Positions 31,340-41,030 of a stretch of DNA of 64,000 nt are shown piece by piece. Each line of letters begins with the position of its first letter. Within the stretch, counting starts at the first letter, position 1. The translations under genes and the position numbers were made by a program. Source of the DNA: Lasiodiplodia sp. COLG20 (taxonomy: Eukaryota > Ascomycota > Dothideomycetes > Botryosphaeriales > Botryosphaeriaceae); the NCBI GenBank assembly GCA_009801085.1, contig VNWV01000004.1, positions 1,612,001 to 1,676,000 on the forward strand. Direction: 5' to 3'. The notes under the pieces are model-generated. The model was not told the DNA's origin. It worked only from the letters and a program-made list of their open reading frames with translations, and ran no database searches.

Positions 31340-34187
31340 ATGTCTGCAAGCTCAGCAAGAAACAAGCCATCTTTCAGTGCATCCCGTCTCAGAGCAGGAC
31401 TAGAGACACTGTATTGGGAAGGCGTCCGGCTGGAGCTGGAATGCATCATCCGAGCTCTGAAGACAATACGTCAACCCGAGAACAAAAAGGACCTGACAAA
31501 TCTCTTTGATACATGCGATGGCACTGTATTCGGTTTTGAGAAGTTCGTGGACCAAGTTAGCGAAGAATATCAACAATTTGCGGAGCGATATGGTAAAGAC
31601 AGGCCCCGGGTACCTTTTGTTGATTGCTGACAGGACAATAGAGAAAATCAAAGACGAGTGCACAGTAGAGATCAAAACATTACCCGATCACGAGGATGCA
31701 GTACTCCACATGCTTCTGGCTAAGAAAATGCGTCCATCATCGTACGCGTCGAAAGGAGCAATCAAGTCATCGGTTATGGAATATTCGCATTCAGATACAC
31801 TTTGCCTAGAAGATCGTCTAGCATCAATGCTATTGCGGAGTGCAGGTAAGTTAACGGCTGTCAATTAATTCAATGCGTCTTTTGGAGCAGTAGTTCACCA
31901 GTTACAGGGTTTCTCGACATCGAAAAGATTCTGGAGCACAGAGACATACCGGACTTTAATGACCACCCAATCGCAAAATTTGGAGGTGAAAAGTTGATTG
32001 AGGGTTTCCGCAAACAGCAGGCCCCTCAAAGTACGTTGTCAATTCTTTGCATCGAGATTGCCCGCTCCACGGATGCTAACGCTTTGGAAGTGACTTCAAA
32101 AACGTCTACGAACGACAGGATACCCAAGTTTCAACCACTTACATGCACCAGTTGTGGGCAACCGATAAGGAGCAGCATCTTTTCGAAGGCAGAAATTTTG
32201 AACAATGCATTGTCGAGCACCCATTCCGAGGAAGAATTGATTTGTGAGAGCTGCTACCGAAAGAAGAGCCAACAGAAGAGCAAAGGTCTCGATAGCTCCT
32301 ATACCAAGAGGCACATTCACTGCATCCTACCGGAAATAGCAAAGTCTAATACAAGCCAAGAGACTGGCTCATGTCCTCGAGTAGCAAAGCTAGAAGACCA
32401 GGATTCGCAAGGAAACTTGTTCCAATTCAGGTCCACAGGCGAGAGCAGCCATGTCTACACGCTACAAAAGTCGATTGGCAGTCTAGCTGACGCAAAAGCC
32501 AAAGCAATGCAAGGTTCCAGAGATCTTTCCCTAAGGACGTTCGAGGACATACAAGCCAAATGTGAAGAAAGAGGGGGAGGCGCCGGACCATGTTTACAAG
32601 CAACTCTTGGAGTCGAGGAAGAGGAGCAAGCGGACGACAAGGTTCCCATCCTACTTCAGTACTACTTCCAAAAGTACCCGTTTGGCAATGTCCACATGGC
32701 ACTGAGACTGGGTCCACTTCTCATAGAAAACGGTCAACCACAGTATGTTATACAAAACAGCTCTTCAGACTCAAAACAAGTGCTGATCTTACAGGACGAA
32801 CGGTGGTGCGGTAATCAGTATCCGCGATTCTCCTTACTGGTTCACCTCCATAAATGGAAGAAATCGCCGTCAGATCATAGTCAGAAATGAAGATGCGCGA
32901 GATTTCTATTCACGAGACAAAGTGCCAACGGAGCCGCGGCGGATAAAGGCTATCATAAAGCAAGTGGTCGGCTCCCCATTCACAGACGTTGCAGAATGCG
33001 AAAAGGAAAGAGAATTCATCAAGCAAGTGGTAAAGGCGAGCAAGACATTTTGGGATCCAGGTATTCCAAGACCCGAGCAACAACGTCTCTTGGATCGTCT
33101 GCTTGATGAGCTGATCCACCCACTTCAACGCATGCTTCACGAAAGACTTGCCTGGTACCTTGAAGACCTTGCTCAGAAGCTCACTGATCGGAAGTTCAAG
33201 ATCAAGTGGAGTAAAAGGAAAAACAACTGCCAGGTGTTCTGCGACAATCTGATCAGTGTACAGAGATTTGGAGCGCTGTTTCCAAGAAGCAAAAGACCAC
33301 AAGCCCAGACACGCCCCTACCTTATCAGCTTTGTCTGCCGGCCGAATGCATACCGCAAACCAGCCATTCGCACCAAATACGATGTTCCGAATGGATTGAC
33401 AGAGGAGTACTTGCTAAAATTTCGTTGGGGGATCCATGAAGAGTTGGACATCATCGATCGACTGCTGGCATATTGGTATGACTGGGGCGCCTTCGGAGGT
33501 CCTATTTACCCGTTTCAAGACCTCTTCCCGTGGGATTGCAGTCAAGCCTTTAGAAACGATACTACAAAGTGCTCCGACTGTAACATCTTCAAGCATGTAT
33601 GGGCTTTCCCTTTCGATTCGTGGTCCATTATCTCTCTGCATCTCTTCCGCAATCGATGCCTTTATTCCTCCGAGATGTCCTCCGACGAAGCATGGATGCG
33701 GAACAGACTCACTTTACTGAAAGCGGAGGACGCTCTTACGTCAGTGGCTCGAGCTATGGCGAAGAACGAAGACTTTCAACGTTCTATCGAATGGCTTCAC
33801 ATCCAAGACAACCCCTACTTGGATCGAGTCAAGCTGGGCGGCATCCACCGTGCACAGCCGTGGAGCAGGTTCATCAACAGGGGGGTTTACAACGATTTTC
33901 TTGTTGCACCTTGGGCACACCTTCGCCGAGATGATCAGATCAAGCAATACGAAGCTCAGCGGAACCTTCGGGTGGAATTGGTCGAGGTCGGTGTGCCATC
34001 GCAAGTAGACACTGATAAAGACATGGAGCGGGGTATGATCCTCCCTTTGAACACAATTCTCGGTCCCGTGCAGGCTCTCATTGATTCTTCAAATTTTGTT
34101 ACGGTATCCCCTGGCAGAGAACGGGCTTCCAGTAGCTCTGGTGCTGAGGTCGTTGAACAAGATCAAATTGTCATGATGGATATTTGA
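31340..34187 (+). CDS. Large fungal-specific protein with paired Cys motifs
   Basis: Uncharacterised protein of about 894 aa (874 if an optional intron is used). Exons: 31340-31592, 31642-31845, 31908-32742, 32795-34187 (2685 nt). The N-terminal ~150 residues are helical. Two Cys pairs (CTSCGQ and CESCYR, about 35 residues apart) could bind one zinc ion, and a further pair occurs at CSDCN. Strong family-like blocks are KYPFGNVHMALRLGPLLIENG, ISFVCRPNAYRKPAIRTKYD, WYDWGAFGGPIYPFQDLFPWDC, HVWAFPFDSWSIISLHLFR and VKLGGIHRAQPWSRF. These recur in an unnamed ascomycete family (recalled, not searched). A 60-nt in-frame intron at 32031-32090 has good GTACGT and GCTAAC signals and may be spliced. No catalytic signature is recognised. 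The start codon is the first in-frame ATG; an upstream exon is possible. Confidence 0.75.
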
Positions 34188-34337
34188 AAGAGATGATCTC
34201 AAATTCATTGGGCACAGTATAGCTAGAGCTTGTTGTCGATACTGCTAATGGAAAAATGAAACGATCATGAATCGAGACTGCTATCCCGCCGGTTGGGATC
34301 GTATTCTAGCTGGTCTTTTGAAGTCCTATCCAAACCT

Positions 34338-37275
34338 CTAATTTTTCTTCCGTTGAAACATTTTCCTAATCACACGAAGAGCCCGGTACTTCCTCCAAGC
34401 TCTTTTTCCTGCACTCTCCACGCCATTCCCCAGGAAGCCATCCCGCATAAACTCCAAGAGCTCGTCGATCTCCTCAGGGAAGGCCTTTTCAAGCCACCTC
34501 TTGGCCCTGTCGATAACGAGTTCCAGTAGCTCCTGTTGTTCTTGAAACTGCATCTCGATATATACGATAGTCAGAATCGTAGGCAACAAAGGTTCCTTGG
34601 TCTCGGAAGATTTTTTTTCCACTCTAGATTTCACCTGCTGAACGGCTTTCTCGTCAAACGCACGCAACAAGGTATTGAGTGAGGTCGAGTCGAGAGCAAA
34701 GCAGCCTGTCGATCTTTGAGCTGAGATGATATCTTCAACAGATATTTCTGATGCTGGCAGGTCTGTTTCAATTTCTTTGTTGTACTGGCGCCGTATCAGA
34801 GAGAGCTGTCTCCAACTCGGTATATCCGCGTCGTCATCGGATGATATTGCCAGGCTGACCGCAGATGCACGGGCGGAACTGGGGTCAATCCGTTCTCCTT
34901 GCACTTCCACTGGTCCTGTAGAGGCAGAAGCTCCGTGGTTGCCATATGATAGTTCGTTATGACGGTCAAACAGGAGGTTGGGGGTCCTGAAAACCGTTTG
35001 AGACCTTCTGCCAGCATATGGTATAGAGGTCCTTCTTCTTGCAACGGAATTGCTTGCTATTGAGGGACCTGGTAGAGATAGCGCCTCTGCACGGTAAAGA
35101 TGGACTAGACTCTTGATGTGTGCATTGGGTCCTGATTTTTCAAGAGCGATGAAGCTGGTCCACTTCCCAACAATTGACCATGTTTTTCCGAAAGATTCGG
35201 CCTCAGTCCTGACTATATCCTGGAATTTGGTGTCATTCATAGTGTGGTTTCCTTCTTGTTGCGTGGCATGCAACCAGCTGGTCTGATGTTCGAGGTCTTT
35301 GACTGCAGCATGTGTTGCAAGAAAATGGACGACAGATGGTGTGGATTCTACTTCTTCCGACTTCAGGGCAAGATTGACTATCTCACCATTTGAGGATTTT
35401 GCAGTAATGTGAACTTTATTTCCGGATTCTTCGAAAGCGCTGTTATTGACAAGCAAGAAGACTGAAAACCGAGAAAACGTGTGCAGTTTCGGTATTTGGA
35501 ACGGAGCCTGGATGCACGGCGGGGCTCGGAGGCCGGGCAGTGCAGATTTCTCTTCCCCAAGGGTTGAATAGCGATTTCCAGCATCTGAAAGAGGTAGTCC
35601 TGGATGAAGCGTGACGTGCCAACTGGTTGGTGTTAAAGCTCCTTTCAAAAGTCGAATTACCCTGGGCTCCCACTTCCCGGAATCGGCTAAAGCAACAACT
35701 TCAGATAAACCGCCACCTTGACGACCAATTCCTTCGACCAGAGCGTGCGATACTGAATTGCCAATTCCAAGACAGAAGAAGCGAGTTCCATATTCTTTGT
35801 TCGCCTTTTGAACTGATGTGTGGATCTCCTCTGTGTCCCAGGTTTCTCCGTCAGTTACCACAATGACATTGGTTTCCATGTTTGGAGTCCGGCTCGTGAT
35901 GACACTCTGCAAGGCAGAGTTCAGCTCTGTGCCACCCTTGTCTGCTGTAAGTTGAGCTGAGCAGGCAAAGGCCTCGTCTGAGTTCTTTTGGGTGGATGGT
36001 TTTGATGCTTTCCAGAGCAGTTCATGGGAGCTGCCGAAAAGGCACATGTTGAAAAAACACCCTTCTGGAAGGCTCCGTATGGCGACTTTCATTGCCGTTC
36101 TCAGATCATTCACCTTGTCCTCCATTGAGCCGGAACAATCAATGACAAAGAGGATCTCGCATTTTGAATAATCCGTAGGACTGGCATTCCTGGCAAAGTC
36201 TTGTGGCGAGATGGTGACCATAATAGCACTGTGGTCGTCGTACTTCGGGTGGGGTTCAATGAAAGCTTTGGTATTGCTAATGCTTTCCTTCGGAGAAATC
36301 AACAGGATGAAGTCCCCCTTCAGCTCCGCGGTCCGATTGGACAGTGTGGCATTTGCTTTTCGCAGGTCTGTCTCGGTGTTCATATCCTTGAAACTGGTAG
36401 GTGCCTGTGGAAATGTCAGACATAGGTGTTGAGAGATTGGACGGGACGCGAACCGTTGAGCCCATTGTCACCGATATTGGATGGCTTCGGCTTGCCAGAC
36501 GTGTAATTGGAACGGGGAAGGAGACGTCGACATTAATCTCCAGCCCTTGTTCTTCAACAGTGCTGTTGCCTTCGGAGTAGCCATCGGGAGGCGTGCCGTA
36601 ACGAGATGCTATCGACATCGGAAGAACGAATATCACGTCCTTGCTCAGCAAGTCCACCTTCAGCTCCGAGATGTAAGATACTTCGACTCTAATAATTTCT
36701 TTGGCGGGGATACTTCCAATATGAGTCTCAAAAATTTCTGGGGTGTGCTCTTCCAACATCGCAGCGACCTTTTGGCGAGCGACTGCTTTTTCAAACTCCG
36801 CCTTCGCTTTCTGCTTTGGTTCAACAACTCCCTCGATGACACGGTGTTTTCCAATGAAGCATTTGAATTTGTGGACCACAGATCCCTCATAGAGCGGGAA
36901 TGAATAGCTCGCACGCTCGATCGGCGTGTTGTTGAGATTCTGAAAACTTTGAGTGACGACCGTTTCAGCTACCATGGCTTTGATGAACACATTTGCTGAG
37001 ACCCGGAGCGCTGGCAGATAGATTCTGTCCGGTTGGGGTTGGGGTAAAGGTGGAGGTGGAGGTGGGGGGTGTGCCTCGATTGGATGATGCTGCACCGTGT
37101 TGAAAGGCATGATTGCGGTATTGACAAATGCGCGGCGACTTGGACCATTCTCGCGCAGACCTCTGTGATTGCCTTGGTCTGTTTCGTGGACAACATTTTC
37201 TCGCGGATCGTTGAAATAGAAGATTCCCGAGGGACAGTTGGCTTTATCGTAGGCATAGCTCCAGGGCGATGCCAT
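34338..37275 (-). CDS. VIT and von Willebrand A domain protein
   Basis: Protein of 956 or 962 aa. Exons on the minus strand: 37275-36472 (or -36454) and 36404-34338. The VIT domain starts near residue 65 after a Pro tract (YLPALRVSANVFIKAMVAETVVTQSFQN, then YSFPLYEGSVVHKFKCFIG and AEFEKAVARQKVAAML). The VWA domain starts near residue 352 with FVIDCSGSM; Asp-x-Ser-x-Ser of the metal-ion-dependent adhesion site is intact, and VTDGETWD provides a later MIDAS-side Asp. The remainder is a long C-terminal region with a Ser-rich linker and a helical end (FLGNGVESAGKRAWRKYRALR). Animal inter-alpha-trypsin inhibitor heavy chains share the VIT-VWA order, but the fungal proteins lack a signal peptide and are probably intracellular scaffolds. 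Two donors, 18 nt apart and both in phase, are possible for the single intron. Confidence 0.85.
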
Positions 37276-37617
37276 GTCGTGCTGTTTGTTCTGATGAACG
37301 GTGGAGGACAAGGCTGTGGAGAATGTGAGTGTACAAAATTTACGTGTCCAGCGCGTGTTAAATCTGTTCCAGGTCAGGTGCCAGTTTTCACCGCCCAAAT
37401 ATGATTGGCAGCTTTTGCATCGCTATGTACAGAGTACTGCAAGGCTGGCTGCTGCCTATCCGCTCGCAGGCACAGCCCCACTGGGTGGGGCTGTGCTTGG
37501 TTACACAATATGGGGCCGCAGAGAAGCACCCACGAGGCTGAAAAACCTGATCGCAATACTCACCCCTCAACTTAAGAAACACATTTCGTCACCTAGAATT
37601 GAAAAACACTCATCAAT
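37276..37617. promoter_or_regulatory. Divergent spacer between VIT-VWA gene and NLR-N-like gene
   Basis: A 342-bp spacer separating two start codons, so it carries both promoters. It contains the inverted repeat CACAGCCCCACTGGGTGGGGCTGTG (two 11-nt arms around a short TGG centre) at about 37472-37496, which could be a dimeric factor site or a small hairpin. Confidence 0.45.
37472..37496. promoter_or_regulatory. Perfect inverted repeat in divergent promoter
   Basis: Arms CACAGCCCCAC and GTGGGGCTGTG are exact reverse complements around TGG. It lies between two divergently transcribed genes, about 120 bp before the plus-strand start codon. Each arm contains GTGGGG, which fits the CreA/Mig1 consensus SYGGRG. 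Function inferred only. Confidence 0.4.
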
Positions 37618-39636
37618 ATGGCTCAACCGATTTCCATTGGCGATGCCTACCTCCTGGCTAAGCTTGCATGGCGGATTGGTCGGGCACTGAGTTCTGGTCG
37701 CAAGGCTGCTGCGGCTGAGATAGGCGAGGTGCAGAACCAGATTTTTGCGCTCGGAAAAGCACTGGATATTTCCAGCGACGTCTATTCACGAAACAAGACA
37801 CTCGGTGAAAGTCTATCTTTCCAAGCGATGCTATCAAATTGCCGCGAAACGCTTCGGCACCTCGAAAAGTTGATGGAAAGGTACAAGGACGTCGACAATC
37901 CCACACAATCAGAAGATGAATTCCCACTGAGGTTGAAAGAGACTGTGATCCGCAATTGGACTAAGATAAAGTGGACAACAAAGGGCGGTGATGTATCAGA
38001 CCTGCGTGACGCCTTGGGCGCTCATATCAACGCCATCAACCTCACTCTGTCAGCCCTCAACCTTGAGAGAGGCCGGGAGATAGAGCTTCGAACGGGCCGT
38101 ATCCTTCAAATGGCCGAGGATATGTATCTCTCGTGGAAGCAACAGAAACCAACTCCGGGCACCGCATCGAAACATACTACGAGATCGCCGGCTGGAACAC
38201 TTGCGCGGGCAACCATCTACATCCTAACGGAGCCATCCAGAGAAGCTCGAATAATCTGTCCTCGGGCATTGATACAACTCAAATGCATTCAGGAACCGCG
38301 GCTAGAAGGGACCCGGCTTTTCGAATGTGCATGCGAGGAAGATCGGCAGCCCCACGCCGAAGACCTCTCCCTCACAATCCAAGACTCAAGCTTCCTCATA
38401 AGAACACCAAATCAGAGACCATCCTGGGAGGTCCAACTCTACTCTGAAGTACTTGGTAGAACAGTGCAAGCTGTTATTTCAAACCTGGCGGCTTCAAAAA
38501 TTGGGGAATTCGAGGAGTTCATCCATGCTCTTGCTTTTAGACAAGGCAAGAACATGATCAACCAGGGCATCAGTTCTTCCTTGGCTTTCATCGGACAGGA
38601 AAGATCCTTGGAAGGAGACCAGCAATGTCTTTCAGTATTGAAGATGCAAGCCATGACGAGTGGATTCGAAAACAGCATTGCTGAAGTTACATTCGACACC
38701 AGCGGAACCATGCCCCCACTCACCCTGAGAAACATCCAGTCTATGCATCTCCTCCATTATTTATCTTTCCCTCTGCGTAGCTCCGGCCGAGGAGGCAAGG
38801 ACAAGCAGTACGCCGAGCTGTCTTTCGAAGTGTCGGATGTCGCACATGGTCGCGCAGCCTCCCGTTTCGCTGTCCAGGGTGAGCTTCCAAAGTAAAATTG
38901 CCCTCCGGTTCAATCACTAATCCTACGATACAGTCCACTACTTCACGGAAGTTGATGTCAACACCGTGCACAGGAATGTATTCATCGACGACGTTCTGTG
39001 CGCGGAGGACGGCGATACCTCCTCACAGCTCAAAGCAGACGTACAAATTCATTTTCACTCCACCGAAGGTGATTTCTAAAAAACCAGCGCAGTCAAGTAT
39101 CCAGGTTTATCTAACAAATGACTTCAGCCGCCGAAAACTTTGCGAGCTGTCTCCGTCTGATTCAGGCCGAACTCTTTCTCTCATACTTGCGCTCTCAACG
39201 GGTGGGCGAATCACTGCTCTTCACGAAGTAAGTGCAATCCGACAAATCAAAATGACATCGCTCTGATCGTATATTCGCCAGGCCCTTGGGAGACTGCAAG
39301 ATTCGTGAATATCTTCTTCTCGATGCAACAGCAACTGGCATCCGAGACGATGTCACGGGCGAGGAGCGCGTCATCGTTGCAAACAACTCAAAAGCACTTT
39401 CCGTTTGCATTTCCTGTAAGCATACCACAAAAAGGCTCTAGATTCTGTCAGATGTAACTGAAACTTCATCAGCACCTTCACTTTCTGCTGCCGCCGGCCC
39501 AGAACTGTCTCCCGAGAGTCAGCTGATCATAGTCCAGATCAGTGCGGATAGAACGTCAATCATTCCACTGAATGAAGATACAACCTTCATGCAGGTAGGA
39601 TCAAGCGGTAGTTTAGGTGTTGGGGAGCTTGAATGA
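37618..39636 (+). CDS. Protein with fungal NLR N-terminal-like domain, no NTPase
   Basis: Protein of 597 aa. Exons: 37618-38878, 38934-39068, 39128-39227, 39282-39415, 39473-39636 (1794 nt). The first ~150 residues (ISIGDAYLLAKLAWRIGRAL, IFALGKALDISSDVYS, CRETLRHLEKLMERYKDV, DLRDALGAHINAINLTLSAL) resemble the all-helical N-terminal domains of fungal STAND proteins and HET-S-related regulators. The rest is beta-rich with no P-loop, HET or repeat domain; it resembles a family of stand-alone fungal proteins of unknown role. It ends a run of four fungal-specific genes that starts at 29576. The start at 37618 has a good context and an N-terminus typical of the family. The last exon end is set by the TGA at 39634. 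Confidence 0.75.
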
Positions 39637-41030
39637 CAATTGGTAGACGTGTATTGAGATCATTTTCCTCTTGCTATTCGGTTAATTCGGTCATTGAAAT
39701 GGGAGCAAGGGCTCATTCTGCTATCTTTATACAGCCTGCGTTTTAGTCTTTCAAGAATGTATAAAGTACGAAAACCAGGTGCATTATGGTAAACATCTGG
39801 TTTCTCTCCCGAATTCCCTAAAGCTCCGTTGAGAAAGATGGAATCCCATGTTCTTAAGTATGATGCGCACTGTTGAGATTCGCTTAAATGTTAGGCCGCT
39901 TAAACCATGTAGGTGGCTTGCCAGGGGTATTCAGCCGACTCAAGGAAACACGATGGAGCCCTTAAGGTTCAACCAATCATTGCCACACACCTCACTTTCA
40001 TACCGCCACTTGGTTGCTTCTTTCATCTATTTTGTGGCAGTGCTAAGCGAACTCCTTATTACTGTTAATATGCTTAAAGAGGAGCTTCCGGATGGTGAAC
40101 TCGGTTTCTTTACTTTTACCGGTGCTGCAAACGCTTCTGTAATGGCATTTCCCACACAATCGGTTATTTTGCAGCACAAGTGGGACCACGGAGTTGCTTT
40201 GCCATCTGACTTAACGAAGTTTTGGACGGCAGGAAATAAGGAGATTTTGCAGAATACTAAAAGCTTTGAGTTTATTGAGCAGGGAAAAAAGAGGATCCTT
40301 CGGGGATCATCAGCTTACGGTGGAGGTAGGTAGAACCAGAGGTGGAGCGAGTGGAGAAGCAGGGATGCTGCAAGTTTTGGGGCGGAAGCTAACTTAATAT
40401 GAAGTGAATGAAAAGCCAAACCTTTCATCCCTCTCGCTGCCTATATGCTAACACTATAGCCCTTGTCGCTCCATACCTCTCCATTACCACGATGCGCAGG
40501 CTCCATGTTCTCATCTGAATGCTGCGGTCCGACTACTCGGAGAATTAGCCAGAACTGCTGCATTTTGGACCCCACGCCCAGCAATACGTTGCGGACTTGG
40601 CACGACTAGCTTTTGGAGCCTAGCCTCTAATGGTCAAGGGCAGGCTGACGGGCGTTCAGCTTCGGCGGCTGTGCGCGCGTGCCGGTGCTCATCCCGCCAA
40701 TGGGTTCCTGCCGTTTAGCCAGGTACAACTCTGGACCTTGATCGATTTGCTCTGATCGCTGCCGTCGCGCCGGTGACTGGCATGGTTTAAGAGGTACAGT
40801 GGAACCAAGCAATCTATCAATAAATCCTTTCGCGGTTTCTTGATGCAAGGCAGCCACGTTCTTGCAACAATTCTCTGCCACCGTTACGCTTGTCAGACTG
40901 TAATTTGAGGTCCTTTTCACCTCGACTAAAGGATCACGCATCCTTTTCTCCTCCTTCCTGTCGCTACTCTGCTATCTTGAAGAACGATCTTTGCACATGA
41001 GCTTTTGATGGTGTTCTGACTGTAGCCATC
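39637..41030. other. Intergenic region, 1.4 kb
   Basis: No supported gene. A 161-codon frame at 39848-40333 has no recognisable domain and no splice partner; a 104-codon minus frame at 40627-40941 is similar. The last few hundred bases are probably the promoter and 5' UTR of the GPI-protein gene. Confidence 0.4.

Noticed and set aside
39848..40333. 161-codon plus-strand frame
   Set aside because: Contains several ATGs but no domain, no splice partner, and the composition changes abruptly. It may be decayed coding sequence but cannot be supported.
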